From contig DHSO01000045.1 of the NCBI GenBank assembly GCA_002410505.1, forward strand, positions 17,036 to 81,035: a stretch of DNA of 64,000 bases. Reading direction: 5' to 3'. Numbering within the stretch: position 1 is the first letter of the stretch; every line of letters begins with the position of its first letter. The notes beneath the pieces were generated by a model. It made no database searches, was not told where the DNA came from, and worked only from the letters and a program-made list of their open reading frames with translations. The position numbers and the translations under genes were made by a program. Source of the DNA: Cloacimonetes bacterium UBA5284 (GTDB lineage: Bacteria; Cloacimonadota; Cloacimonadia; Cloacimonadales; Cloacimonadaceae). Below, in pieces: positions 18,246 to 26,878 of the stretch.

Positions 18246-19214
18246 TTACACTACTCCCGCACGGATAAGATCGTGCATATGCAGGATACCGATCGCCTTT
18301 CCTAGTTCGTCCTGTACAGGCAGCATGGTTATCGAATGCTGCTCCATCAAGGCAAGAGCGCTAACGGCCAACACATCAGCAAAGCTATGTTTGGGACTGG
18401 CTGTCATACATTCCACCGCTTTATGCCGCAGAAGCTCGTCGCCCTTATGCTGCAATTGCCGGCGCAGATCTCCATCAGTGATGATTCCTGTCATATCGCC
18501 ATTTTCATTCTCTACAACTGTGCAACCGAGTTTTTTACCGGTCATCTCCAGGATGGCATCGCGCATCAAAGTATCTTCACGCACTCTGGGTAAGGCATCT
18601 CCACTATGCATCAGGTCTTTTACTTTCAATAGCAGACGTTTGCCGATGGCACCGCCCGGATGAAAACGGGCAAAATCGTTAAGCGAAAAATTGCGATCTT
18701 TCAACAGTGCGATAGCCAGCGCGTCTCCCAATGCCAAAGCTACAGTGGTGCTGGAAGTGGGTACCATGCCCAGGGGTTCCAAATCCGAATCTACTCTGGT
18801 GCAGAGCACAGCATCGGAGGCTTTCGCCAATTGTGAATCCGGATTGCCGGTAAGGCTGATCAGCGTGATTCCGATGAATTTGATGAATGGTATAATCGCC
18901 AGTATTTCCGAAGTATTGCCGCTGTTCGATACCGCCATCACCACGTCTTGGGCGCTGAGCATACCCAAATCACCATGTATCCCTTCCGCGGCGTGCAGGA
19001 ATATGGAGCTTGTGCCTGTGCTGGCGAGGGTTGCAGATATCTTGCGGGCGATAATTCCCGCTTTGCCGATTCCCGTTACCACCACCTTGCCTTTGCAATC
19101 TATGAGATAAGTAAATGCTTTTTCTACTTCTGCTTTATCGAGCTCCTCCGCCATCGTTGTGATGGCGGAAGCCTCTTTCAATAGTTCCTCTTTGATGCTC
19201 TCAAAGATACTCAT
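18246..19214 (-). CDS. kdsD: D-arabinose-5-phosphate isomerase (KpsF/GutQ family)
   Basis: Converts ribulose-5-phosphate to arabinose-5-phosphate, the entry to KDO and thus lipopolysaccharide. The N-terminal SIS domain (about 30-165) has VVVTGIGKAG, SNSGNTSEI and MVPTSSTTVALALGDALA. Two CBS domains follow (about 205-322; LMHSGDALP, GIITDGDLRR, ITMLPVQDELGKAIGILHMHDL). Length 322 is usual. ATG at 19214 overlaps the thrS stop, so it is coupled. It supports a Gram-negative outer membrane, in line with LptF/LptG elsewhere in the window. Confidence 0.95.
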   Translation of the reverse strand: MSIFESIKEELLKEASAITTMAEELDKAEVEKAFTYLIDCKGKVVVTGIGKAGIIARKISATLASTGTSSIFLHAAEGIHGDLGMLSAQDVVMAVSNSGNTSEILAIIPFIKFIGITLISLTGNPDSQLAKASDAVLCTRVDSDLEPLGMVPTSSTTVALALGDALAIALLKDRNFSLNDFARFHPGGAIGKRLLLKVKDLMHSGDALPRVREDTLMRDAILEMTGKKLGCTVVENENGDMTGIITDGDLRRQLQHKGDELLRHKAVECMTASPKHSFADVLAVSALALMEQHSITMLPVQDELGKAIGILHMHDLIRAGVV

Positions 19215-21115
19215 AGTTCGTGCTTGATCCTGGCCAAGGCTGTGGCAAAATCCATGGATCCCAAATCGCCCTGTGTGTGACGACGCAAGGTAAGACTGCC
19301 TTCATCGGCCTCTCTTTTGCCTACAATGCACATAAAGGGGATTTTCTTTAGCTCAGCATCCCGGATCTTGTAGCCAATCTTCTCACTGCGACTGTCCACT
19401 TCACAGCGTAAGCCTTCTTCCAGTAGCTTGCTTTGCAAATCTTTGGCATAGTCCAATTGCGCGTCGGTGATGGGAAGTATCATCATTTGCACCGGGGCGA
19501 GCCACAGCGGAAGATTTCCGCCATGATACTCCAGCAGAGTGGCAAAGAAACGCTCCACAGATCCCAGAACAGCCCTGTGAATCATATAAGGGCGATGAGC
19601 TTGATTATCCGCTCCTATGTATTGCATATCAAATCGTTCCGGCAGGTTAAAATCAAACTGGATGGTGGTGCATTGCCAGGCTCTGCCGATGGCGTCTTTG
19701 ATCTTGATATCGATCTTGGGACCGTAAAAAGCCCCACCGCCTTCATCAACGCTGAAATCCAAATTGAGCTTGTTTAATGAAGCTTTCAAGCTCTGGGTGG
19801 CCATCTCCCAATCCGCGTCTTCGCCCACTGCCGCTTCTGGCTTTGTGGAAAGATAGATCATGAATTCCTTGAAGCCAAAGCTCTTCAGCATATCCAGCGA
19901 GAATACGATCAGTTTCTCTACTTCATTGCTTACTTGATCCGGAGTGCAGATGATGTGCGCGTCGTCTTGAGTAAAACCGCGAACGCGCATCAATCCGTGC
20001 AATACGCCGCTGCGTTCATAGCGATATACCGTACCCAATTCTGCCAGTCGAACCGGAAGTTCCCTATAGCTGTGATGACTGGCGTTGTATATGCTGAGGT
20101 GGAAAGGACAGTTCATCGGCTTGATGTAATAATCCTGAGATTCCACATCCATTTTGGAATACATGTTCTCTTTATAGAATCCCAAGTGTCCGCTGGTTTC
20201 CCACAGATTGCTGCGCCCCACGTGCGGAGAATAGACCAGCTTGTAGCCATTTCTTAGATGCGCGTCTTTCCAGTACGCTTCGATCAAATGCCTGATCATC
20301 GCGCCATTGGGATGCCACAACACCAGTCCGGCGCCAACTTCATCGCTGATGGAAAATAGATCGAGGTCTTTGCCCAGCTTGCGATGATCGCGTTTGGCGG
20401 CTTCTTCCAAAAAGTTCAAATACTCTTTGAGTTCCTTGTTTGTAGGGAAGCTGATGCCATAGATGCGTTTGAGCATCTTATTCTTTTCGTCGCCCCGCCA
20501 GTATGCACCGGAGCTTTTCAGAAGCTTCACGGCCTTTATCTTGCCGGAGGAGCTGATATGCGGTCCGCGACAGAGATCTATAAAATCCCCCTGAGTATAG
20601 GTGCTTATCACTTGATCTTCTGGGATTTCGCTAAGGATCTCGATCTTATACATCTCGTTCATGCCTCTAAACATCTCGATTGCTTCAGCGCGGCTCAGCT
20701 CCTTACGATAATAGGGCAGATCCTGAGCGCTCAATTCTTTCATGCGCTCTTCAATTTTCTGCAGATCTTCGTCGCTGAAGGCTTCTTCCCGATCAAAATC
20801 GTAGTAAAAACCTTGCTCAATGGCTGGACCGATAGTAACCTGAACATCCGGCCAGAGCTGTTTTACTGCTTGTGCCATCAGGTGAGCGGTGCTATGCCAA
20901 TAGAGCTCTTTGCCTTCGTCCGTCTTAAATGTATGTATTATTAACTCACTGTCGCTATCTATGATGGTGCTGAGATCACTCATTTTTCCGTTTATCTCTG
21001 CTGCCAATGCTGCGTCTGCCAGGCGGGGACTGATGTCCGTTGCCACTTGCAAAGCGCTTACTGCAGCCGGGTATTCTCGTTTACTTCCATCCGGAAGACT
21101 TATCTTTAAAGACAT
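19211..21115 (-). CDS. thrS: Threonyl-tRNA synthetase
   Basis: Class II aminoacyl-tRNA synthetase, 634 aa. TGS domain (1-62), editing domain with HSTAHLMAQAV and later HxxxC-type residues, the catalytic core with the zinc cysteine in PMNCPFH, motif 2 YRYERSGVLHGLMRVRGFTQDDAH and motif 3 HRAVLGSVERF, then the anticodon-binding domain (LAPVQMMILPI to the end). No leader structure is visible upstream; the gene begins 44 bases after the P-type ATPase gene ends on the same strand. Confidence 0.97.
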   Translation of the reverse strand: MSLKISLPDGSKREYPAAVSALQVATDISPRLADAALAAEINGKMSDLSTIIDSDSELIIHTFKTDEGKELYWHSTAHLMAQAVKQLWPDVQVTIGPAIEQGFYYDFDREEAFSDEDLQKIEERMKELSAQDLPYYRKELSRAEAIEMFRGMNEMYKIEILSEIPEDQVISTYTQGDFIDLCRGPHISSSGKIKAVKLLKSSGAYWRGDEKNKMLKRIYGISFPTNKELKEYLNFLEEAAKRDHRKLGKDLDLFSISDEVGAGLVLWHPNGAMIRHLIEAYWKDAHLRNGYKLVYSPHVGRSNLWETSGHLGFYKENMYSKMDVESQDYYIKPMNCPFHLSIYNASHHSYRELPVRLAELGTVYRYERSGVLHGLMRVRGFTQDDAHIICTPDQVSNEVEKLIVFSLDMLKSFGFKEFMIYLSTKPEAAVGEDADWEMATQSLKASLNKLNLDFSVDEGGGAFYGPKIDIKIKDAIGRAWQCTTIQFDFNLPERFDMQYIGADNQAHRPYMIHRAVLGSVERFFATLLEYHGGNLPLWLAPVQMMILPITDAQLDYAKDLQSKLLEEGLRCEVDSRSEKIGYKIRDAELKKIPFMCIVGKREADEGSLTLRRHTQGDLGSMDFATALARIKHEL

Positions 21116-21159
21116 AATTACTCCAAATCAATCAATTATCTTTCCAAATTGTTTGATGC

Positions 21160-23244
21160 TCAATTCTTGTCAAGCGTCCTGTCGATTCTGCTCAGACTAA
21201 GGCTGTTGAGGATCACCAACAGCGTAACTCCCACATCTGCAATGATGGCTTCCCACAATCCGCTGATTCCCGCGATACCCAGCGCCATCACCAAAATTTT
21301 GATGCCCAATGCAAGGCCGATGTTTTGCCATACCTTGGCATTGGTCGCCCGGGATAGAATGAAAGCTTGCATCAGTTGCTCGGGCTTGTCGTTCAACAAT
21401 ACAATGTCAGCATTATCGATGGAGGCTTCCGAGCCAATAGCACCCATTGCAATTCCGATGTCTGCTCTGGCTAATACCGGCGCGTCGTTCATACCATCTC
21501 CCACATAGGCTGTTTTATGTCCGCTTTCGCTCATGATGCTCTCCAGAAAGCTCAACTTCTCAGCCGGCAGCAATTCTGCCTTAAATCCGTCCAGCAGCAA
21601 TTCGCGAGACACTTGTTCAGCTTTTGCCTGTTTATCACCGGATAACATATACATAGTTTTCACCCCAAGTTTTCGCAATGCCTTCAGGCTCTTGAACATA
21701 GATGGCTTTATCTCATCGCTGAAACTAGCCGAACCCAGATAGTGCCCATCCTTCAGCACAAATATGCTGCTTTGCTCATCTATGCCGTTGGATCCGGAGT
21801 AACCTTCTTCCTTGAGGAAGTTCTGCGATCCTGCCCGATAGCTGATGTTATCATAGTCCAGCCTAACGCCTTTGCCGGATAGCTCGCTGAAGTCATTTAG
21901 CAATGCACTGTCATAATCTCTACAGATGCTTTCTTTCACGGCTTGCGCGTATGGATGACAGGAGTTTTGCTCACATATGTACAGGGCTTGGCTCAATTCT
22001 GCTTCATTTATTCCCTCTGCCGGATGCAAAGCTTCTAGTTTTAGCTTCCCGCTGGTAAGAGTTCCGGTTTTGTCAAAGACCAGGCTTCGGATTTGCCGCA
22101 GCCCATCCAGATACAGGCTCCCCTTGAAGATGATTCCATTGCGGGCCGCAATGCCGATGCCAATGTAATAAGTAAGGGGGATCGATATCACCAGCGCGCA
22201 GGGGCAACTGACGATCAGAAACACTAAAGAGCGTTTAAACCAAACTGCCGCCGGAAATCCCAGCAGGGTGGGCAGGATGAAGACGATTAGGGCCAGTGAA
22301 ACCACGATAGGAGTGTAGATCCGGGCAAATCTGGTGATAAAACGTTCTTGACGGGATTTACGGGAAGCGGCGTTGTCTATGAGAGAGAGAATGCGTGCTA
22401 CCATGCTCTCGGATTCTATGTGACTTACCTGTAGCTCTAGCAATCCGGATTGATTTAAGCACCCGGCATAGACCTCGTCTCCGGCCTGTACCGCCAAAGG
22501 CGCGGATTCTCCGCTGATGCCTGAGGTATCTAAACTGCTTTCGCCTTTCATAATCCTTCCGTCAAGGGGGATGCGCTCTCCGGGATATACCAGCAAGAGG
22601 TCTCCCTGTTTCACTGCCCCCAATTTCACATCTTGAATGCCATCATTGGTTTTCAGGTGTGCCAGCTCCGGCTTCAAAGATACGATTGAAGATATGGCTC
22701 CTCTGCTGCGGGAAACGGCCTTGGCTTCCAGATACTGTCCCAATTCATACAAGGCAATTACTGCGATCGCTTCGGTGTATTCTCCAAGGTATATTGCGCC
22801 GATACTGGCGATGCTCATCAAAAAGTGTTCTGCCAGAAGCTGACGGGAAATCACCTCCCTGATCGCGCTGAAAATAACTCTGCCTGCTACCAAAAAATAG
22901 GATATCAGGAGTAAAATGGTGGAGACAGGCTCGGGTAATGATGTCAACAGAACGATAAGCCACAGGATCAAGCCGCTGAATATCACCCTTGCATATCGCG
23001 ATTTACCGGCTTTTAGCACCTCTTCTTTTTCGGTGATGCTTACTCCCGGCTCAATGCTTGAAGCTATCCGGTTCAGCTTTTCCAAAGCCTTATCGTTAAT
23101 GTCATTATACCGGATAACCAGGCGTTTGTTGATGAAATCCAAATTAGCTTGCTTCACTTCAGCAAGATTGGCGATTTTGCCTTCGATCTTGGCACTGCAT
23201 CCAGCGCAATCAAGATTGTTTACATTGTATTCTCTAATGATCAC
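21160..23244 (-). CDS. Zn/Cd/Pb-type P1B ATPase
   Basis: Heavy-metal efflux ATPase of 694 aa. N-terminal HMA domain with CAGC (Cys14, Cys17). Membrane helices, A-domain TSGISGE-type loop (LDTSGISGESAPL), the metal-site helix SCPCAL, phosphorylation site DKTGTLT, HP-type segment NSCHPYAQAV and GDGMNDAPVLA. CPC with a single HMA domain, and the adjoining ArsR repressor with a zinc-type alpha5 motif, point to Zn2+/Cd2+ (ZntA/CadA group) rather than copper. ATG overlaps the repressor stop by 4 bases, so the pair is one operon. Confidence 0.93.
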   Translation of the reverse strand: MIIREYNVNNLDCAGCSAKIEGKIANLAEVKQANLDFINKRLVIRYNDINDKALEKLNRIASSIEPGVSITEKEEVLKAGKSRYARVIFSGLILWLIVLLTSLPEPVSTILLLISYFLVAGRVIFSAIREVISRQLLAEHFLMSIASIGAIYLGEYTEAIAVIALYELGQYLEAKAVSRSRGAISSIVSLKPELAHLKTNDGIQDVKLGAVKQGDLLLVYPGERIPLDGRIMKGESSLDTSGISGESAPLAVQAGDEVYAGCLNQSGLLELQVSHIESESMVARILSLIDNAASRKSRQERFITRFARIYTPIVVSLALIVFILPTLLGFPAAVWFKRSLVFLIVSCPCALVISIPLTYYIGIGIAARNGIIFKGSLYLDGLRQIRSLVFDKTGTLTSGKLKLEALHPAEGINEAELSQALYICEQNSCHPYAQAVKESICRDYDSALLNDFSELSGKGVRLDYDNISYRAGSQNFLKEEGYSGSNGIDEQSSIFVLKDGHYLGSASFSDEIKPSMFKSLKALRKLGVKTMYMLSGDKQAKAEQVSRELLLDGFKAELLPAEKLSFLESIMSESGHKTAYVGDGMNDAPVLARADIGIAMGAIGSEASIDNADIVLLNDKPEQLMQAFILSRATNAKVWQNIGLALGIKILVMALGIAGISGLWEAIIADVGVTLLVILNSLSLSRIDRTLDKN

Positions 23245-23594
23245 GCTTCCTCCAAAACGTGTTCCAAAGCGACCTTAAATAGACTCTGTATGTGATCGTC
23301 ATCCAATGAATAGTACAATACAGTGCCTTCCCTACGATATTTCACCAGACGACTCAAACGCAATGTCTTCAACTGGTGAGAAACGGCGGATTGTCCCATA
23401 TTGGCCAAAGCAGACAAATCTGCCACACACAATTCTGCTTTAGATAAATAATGTAAGAGAGTCAGGCGAGAAGGATCGCCAAAAACCTTGAAGAATTCTG
23501 CAACTTTTGCGATAGTGTCAGGGTGGGGCAGAGCTGCCTTTATCTCTATTATATCTTTATCTGATATAAGTTTGCATAAGCATTTATCAGTCAT
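23241..23594 (-). CDS. ArsR/SmtB-family metal-responsive repressor
   Basis: 117-residue winged-helix repressor. DPSRLTLLHYL, then helix-turn-helix GQSAVSHQLKTLRLSRLVKYRREG. The alpha5 zinc motif DxH-x10-HxxE is fully present (Asp99, His101, His112, Glu115), as in SmtB/CzrA/ZiaR. It also has CadC-like cysteines at the N-terminus (Cys5, Cys7) and in ELCVADL (Cys56), so it may sense Zn and Cd/Pb. The frame is open to 23714, but GGGAG lies 5 bases before ATG 23594 and the region upstream holds the promoter, so that is the start. Overlaps the ATPase gene (ATGA). Confidence 0.92.
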   Translation of the reverse strand: MTDKCLCKLISDKDIIEIKAALPHPDTIAKVAEFFKVFGDPSRLTLLHYLSKAELCVADLSALANMGQSAVSHQLKTLRLSRLVKYRREGTVLYYSLDDDHIQSLFKVALEHVLEEA

Positions 23595-23604
23595 GATGTC
23601 TCCC

Positions 23605-23628
23605 ATATATGAATATATGCTCATATAT
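23605..23628. promoter_or_regulatory. Operator for the ArsR/SmtB repressor
   Basis: Perfect inverted repeat ATATATGA - 8 bases - TCATATAT, the geometry of the 12-2-12 operators bound by SmtB/CzrA-type repressors. It covers the -10 of the promoter and lies just ahead of the arsR ribosome-binding site, so binding would block transcription and autoregulate the arsR-ATPase operon. Confidence 0.82.
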
Positions 23629-23650
23629 TGTGGGGCGCCAAATCCGTCAA
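23622..23650 (-). promoter_or_regulatory. Sigma70-type promoter of the arsR-ATPase operon
   Basis: On the minus strand, TTGACG (23650-23645), exactly 17 bases, then TATATG (23627-23622). Spacing is ideal and the -10 lies inside the operator palindrome. Confidence 0.75.
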
Positions 23651-23690
23651 GCTTTTTCTTTTTCATATACCATAACGTAGGCTGGGTATT

Positions 23691-23915
23691 TATAAGAGTC
23701 ACCGAAAATTGCAAATCGGATCACTGAAAATTGCAAATCGGGGGAAAGTGGTTTTTTTGAGCTCTCTTATCTGTCCATTTAGGTCACCGAAAATTGCAAA
23801 TCGATCACCGAAAATTGCAAATCGATCACTAATTTCTTCAAGGAAGGGTCACTGAAAACTTCAAGAAAGGATCACTGATTTCTTCAAGAAAGGATCACTG
23901 ATTTCTTCAAATGGG
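23691..23915 (+). repeat. Array of eight ~22-bp direct repeats (array 1)
   Basis: Eight units share a TCAC core: at about 23698, 23719, 23782, 23804, 23825, 23848, 23870 and 23893. Four read GTCACCGAAAATTGCAAAT-like; four read GATCACTGATTTCTTCAAG-like. A 42-base spacer with a T-run separates units 2 and 3. The left edge is TATA followed by AGAGTCACC. No ORF of merit crosses it. Such multiple internal sites occur at ends of IS21-like transposons as transposase-binding sites, which is the best explanation I have; no transposase gene is present here. Confidence 0.8.
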
Positions 23916-23927
23916 TTTTGAGGATAT

Positions 23928-23980
23928 AAAAAAAACATGGGGAGCACAGGGCGGTGTCCCCATGTATCGGAGGGCATTCT
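23928..23980 (-). terminator. Hairpin with T8 tract and conserved tail (hairpin 1)
   Basis: Read on the minus strand, arms CATGGGGA and TCCCCATG (23936-23943 and 23957-23964) enclose an inner CAC/GTG pairing and are followed by eight T (23935-23928), a strong intrinsic terminator for the GIY-YIG gene at 24036-24419. On the + strand it is followed by a tail CGGAGGGCATTCT that recurs exactly at 62619-62631 beside a hairpin with compensating base changes. Confidence 0.8.
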
Positions 23981-24035
23981 AATTAGTTTATGAATAATCT
24001 TTAATTATTTGTTTTGCACAAATCGCAATATTTAC

Positions 24036-24419
24036 CTACCGTCCATTCCCTCCTTGAGTTTTGTTTCCTGACGGGTTATGACGTTTAATATGATCTTTCT
24101 CAGTCTGGCGCCGTTCTTCTCTTGTAGCATCTTCTTTTGATTTTGAATACTCAACATTTTGTTTTGAAGTGTCCAATTTCCCATTGCGTGCATGTTCTTG
24201 TTGCCTCTTTCTTAAATTTTGTGTATCCCCTATGTAAACGATTTCCCCAGTCTTTTTATCCCTATGCCTGTAAGTGCCTGGTGAATTTGGGATTTTACAA
24301 TCGGGACCTTTAATGACGTCAGTTTTGGACATTCTACCAGGTCCAATTGAACTTAAATTAGCACGTTCTTGCTTTACTGCAGCTTCCTTTGCTTTGTTAA
24401 ATAAGTCCTTCAATGACAT
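24036..24419 (-). CDS. GIY-YIG nuclease-like protein
   Basis: 127 residues with a C-terminal GIY-YIG-type core: PGTYRHRDKKTGE (Gly48-Tyr50), IVYIGDTQNLRKR (Tyr62-Gly64, Arg70) and EH at 75-76, then Glu-rich helix TREERRQTEKDH and terminal NPSGN. A charged N-terminal helix (DLFNKAKEAA) precedes it. The start at ATG 24419 has GGAGGT 5 bases upstream. This size and the Gly/Asn-rich end recall nuclease toxin domains, but no immunity gene is recognisable. It lies between a repeat array with terminator and a MITE, so it may be cargo of the mobile element. Functional assignment as active nuclease is inference. Confidence 0.72.
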   Translation of the reverse strand: MSLKDLFNKAKEAAVKQERANLSSIGPGRMSKTDVIKGPDCKIPNSPGTYRHRDKKTGEIVYIGDTQNLRKRQQEHARNGKLDTSKQNVEYSKSKEDATREERRQTEKDHIKRHNPSGNKTQGGNGR

Positions 24420-24557
24420 GATTACCTCCATGTTTTTTAATTAATGAAATGAAATAAATGCATTATGAGGAGTCAACAAAAAAAACGTTTTAATTGAATT
24501 TGGGAAATCATGAAGAGTCAAGAAAGGTTCAATTGGAAGTTTATAGTGGCAGTATAA

Positions 24558-24949
24558 AGAGTCACCGAAAATTGCAAATCGGATCACTGAAAATTGCAAA
24601 TCGGGGGAAAGTGGTTTTTTTGAGCTCTCTTTTTTGTCCATTTAGGTCACCGAAAATTGCAAATGCCAAAACATATACATATCCAAGAATCCAATTGCTT
24701 CCATACGTAATCCGTATTTGTATATTGCATATATCATTACGGGTTTATTCTCTTGATTCTGGAGCTGATAATAGTAACTACCACTTGGACAAAACATTGC
24801 CCGATTTGCAGGTTTTGGTGATCAAAACAATGAAATTTACTAAAACTATGTCCAAGTGGTTTTCTGCAAATGCTTTTCGGATATCCTATTCTCTCTTAGA
24901 CTTACCTATTTTGTCCATTGATCGCTATTTGCAATTATCGGTGACTCTT
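24558..24949. mobile_element. 392-bp MITE-like element with TATA target duplication
   Basis: Ends are inverted: AAGAGTCACCGAAAATTGCA on the left and the same with one change (A to T) on the right over 23 bases. TATA flanks both sides (24554-24557 and 24950-24953), matching a 4-bp target duplication. The left end repeats 23695-23803 with two mismatches in ~106 bases. The interior has no gene but holds an 11-bp inverted pair CCACTTGGACA (24781-24791) / TGTCCAAGTGG (24849-24859). It looks like a non-autonomous element mobilised by an IS with array-type ends. Confidence 0.75.
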
Positions 24950-25196
24950 TATAACTAAGAATACAATGCCAATAACATAGGTGTCCAATAAAGTGGCATT
25001 CCCTATACATGTGAAAAAGCATATGTCCAGGAAAACGAGCTTTTCTATACATATGGGTAGCTAAATGTAGAGGGAACTGGTATCTTCTATACATATCTGG
25101 TACTTGATTCTGTGTTGATGTCCCCAATCTTGGTGTAAAATCCAACTCATTGTTTCTCTGGTTATTTGCTGGCATCTGATATCCCTCGTTACCCAC
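24906..25196 (-). pseudogene. Remnant ORF with 14-residue tandem repeats, 3' end in the MITE
   Basis: A GTG-start frame (25196) gives 96 residues. It carries three 14-residue repeats starting MYRRYQFPLHLATH, then MYRKARFPGHMLFH, then MYRECHFIGHLCYW. At DNA level the same period shows as TATACAT at 25004, 25046 and 25088, exactly 42 bases apart. The C-terminal residues come from the transposon end, so the reading frame was probably cut by insertion. I know no family for it. It could be a non-coding 42-bp repeat that happens to be open; the exact multiple of three and conserved MYR/F/H positions favour a coding past. Confidence 0.45.
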
Positions 25197-25279
25197 AATC
25201 TACGATGTTAGAACCTGCCATGGTGTTACCATCGGATTCAAAGTGGAAGACCTGTACCAACTGTTTTCGGAGATTAACT

Positions 25280-26257
25280 CTAATTCCTGGAAAGATCGAT
25301 GATTTCTCTTAGAAGAGCTGGGAAGTATTCTTTGATGTTTACGCCCATTTTTTCTCTTGCTGTCTCAAAACTATCCAGAGCATTAACAATGTGTCTCACA
25401 TATATAAAGCCTTGTTCTTCATCCCATTTGAGGATTCCTTCTGCTTCCTGAGTGCCATAATACTTTTCATTCAGTTTATAGGTGATGGCGCGGATAAAAC
25501 TCTCGTAGTTATTCACCTCGGGATATTTCTGATAATCGATGTTCAGGCTGCTGATGCACTTCTCGAATCTTTGCCAGTCTGCAGAATTCTGAGCCATACA
25601 ATCATCGATGATAGGATTCACAAAGACGTGCGCAAACTCATGCCAAAGATAGACTCTAAGACAAAGCTCAGCTCTATCATTCTCTTCATCCTGATCGAAA
25701 CCTATCGTACAGGACACTTCTCTGCTTTCCGGAACATTGCCCCCTGCATAACCGCAATTCTGCAAGGGAGAAAACCTGAGTGTATATTGCTCAGCCTCCA
25801 GTCCAATATATGATTCCAGCTCAGTCGCAGGATCGCAAGCTCCGTTTATGGCTGTTACCTTCTCTATCGCCTGCTGATAGTAGTCCGAATGATCATCGTA
25901 AAATCTCTTAAAAGCCGTTACCCGCGCAAAGTCCTGCAGACCTTTATACAAATCCATCCAGTTCTGCTTGCTCCCTGCTCGTAAACACAGATACTCAGAG
26001 GGCTCGCAAGTCAGGCTCAGTTCATCATTAAAATCCATAAAGAGCATGGAGTTAATCGGTGCATCGAAACAGAAGTAATCATTGATAGCCCGATATTGCG
26101 CTACAGCATGATGATCTTGATAGGGAGTAAACCAAGCCAGCATATCCTGGTAATAGCTACTTTTGCTGATACAATTGATGTTCGGATCACCCGCTACAAG
26201 CTGTAAAGCAGTGAGGAGTTCCATTCTGGGATCAACGAGTATTTTTAGCTTTTTCAT
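25280..26257 (-). CDS. DUF4932-like putative metallopeptidase
   Basis: 325 residues. The zinc-peptidase motif HExxH occurs in LWHEFAHVFVNP in the second half. The start DPRMELLTALQLVAGDP and the spacing to the HExxH segment resemble the DUF4932 family seen in fermentative bacteria. There is no signal peptide, so it would act in the cytoplasm. It stands alone, with about 80 bases to the MYR-repeat remnant downstream and 174 bases to the next gene upstream, within an island of mobile-element remnants. Function is not known. Confidence 0.65.
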   Translation of the reverse strand: MKKLKILVDPRMELLTALQLVAGDPNINCISKSSYYQDMLAWFTPYQDHHAVAQYRAINDYFCFDAPINSMLFMDFNDELSLTCEPSEYLCLRAGSKQNWMDLYKGLQDFARVTAFKRFYDDHSDYYQQAIEKVTAINGACDPATELESYIGLEAEQYTLRFSPLQNCGYAGGNVPESREVSCTIGFDQDEENDRAELCLRVYLWHEFAHVFVNPIIDDCMAQNSADWQRFEKCISSLNIDYQKYPEVNNYESFIRAITYKLNEKYYGTQEAEGILKWDEEQGFIYVRHIVNALDSFETAREKMGVNIKEYFPALLREIIDLSRN

Positions 26258-26431
26258 ATGTGATACCCCTCTATCATTGATAGACCCTGAGTCAAGCCCT
26301 TTCTTCTATGCTATAAAAGCACTATTCTATTCATAATAGACCATCATGAGGAACGTATAAGACTCTTTTAAGACCCCCTCATCATCTGCAAGGCACTAAT
26401 TGCCTTTTTTCAAACCCCTCTCAAGACTTAT

Positions 26432-26878
26432 CTACAGCTCTCTATCCAGATGAGTATAATCATATACTTCAGGCAGCAAACCCGCTTCTACGGCTCTTTT
26501 GATGCTGATGCAAGGCAGATCCCGGCTATAGATTTCCTCCCGGCTAAGGCTTAGCAGGTCTATGCTGCCATCCCTCCGCGCCATTTCCCGCATTAATTTT
26601 AGATACATATTCACCCAGGAGCGCACATATCTGCCCTCGTTTTCCCGCAGGGTGTTATAGCGTCCCAGATAGGTTCGCATATCGTTTTTATAGCCATCAG
26701 ATGGCTTTATGCTGTGCAAATTGGCGGTGGTGTTGCCCAATTTGTGATTATTCTCCGTAAGGGTGGGATATCTGTATTTGCGTACCAATACCATTCCTTC
26801 CCGCCTGTAGTGACAGAACACCACTCCATCCAGCTTCCCGGAATAGGAGCCAATGCCACCGGTAAATTTTGCTCTCAT
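26432..26878 (-). CDS. Hypothetical protein, phage/accessory type
   Basis: 148 residues, basic, no signal peptide. The N-terminus GGIGSYSGKLDGVVFCHYRREGMVLVRKY has the look of small phage-associated proteins that begin with a Gly-rich strand followed by a conserved RK.YP segment (DUF6266-like), but the match is weak. Preceded by AGGAGG-type sequence (ATTCAATGAGAGC context: upstream on the minus strand is CAGGAGGATTC before ATG). No partner gene is adjacent. I can not assign a function. Confidence 0.6.
   Translation of the reverse strand: MRAKFTGGIGSYSGKLDGVVFCHYRREGMVLVRKYRYPTLTENNHKLGNTTANLHSIKPSDGYKNDMRTYLGRYNTLRENEGRYVRSWVNMYLKLMREMARRDGSIDLLSLSREEIYSRDLPCISIKRAVEAGLLPEVYDYTHLDREL

Noticed and set aside
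23691..23915. Array 1 as a CRISPR array.
   Set aside because: Units are nearly back to back with no unique spacers of even length, and no cas genes are present.
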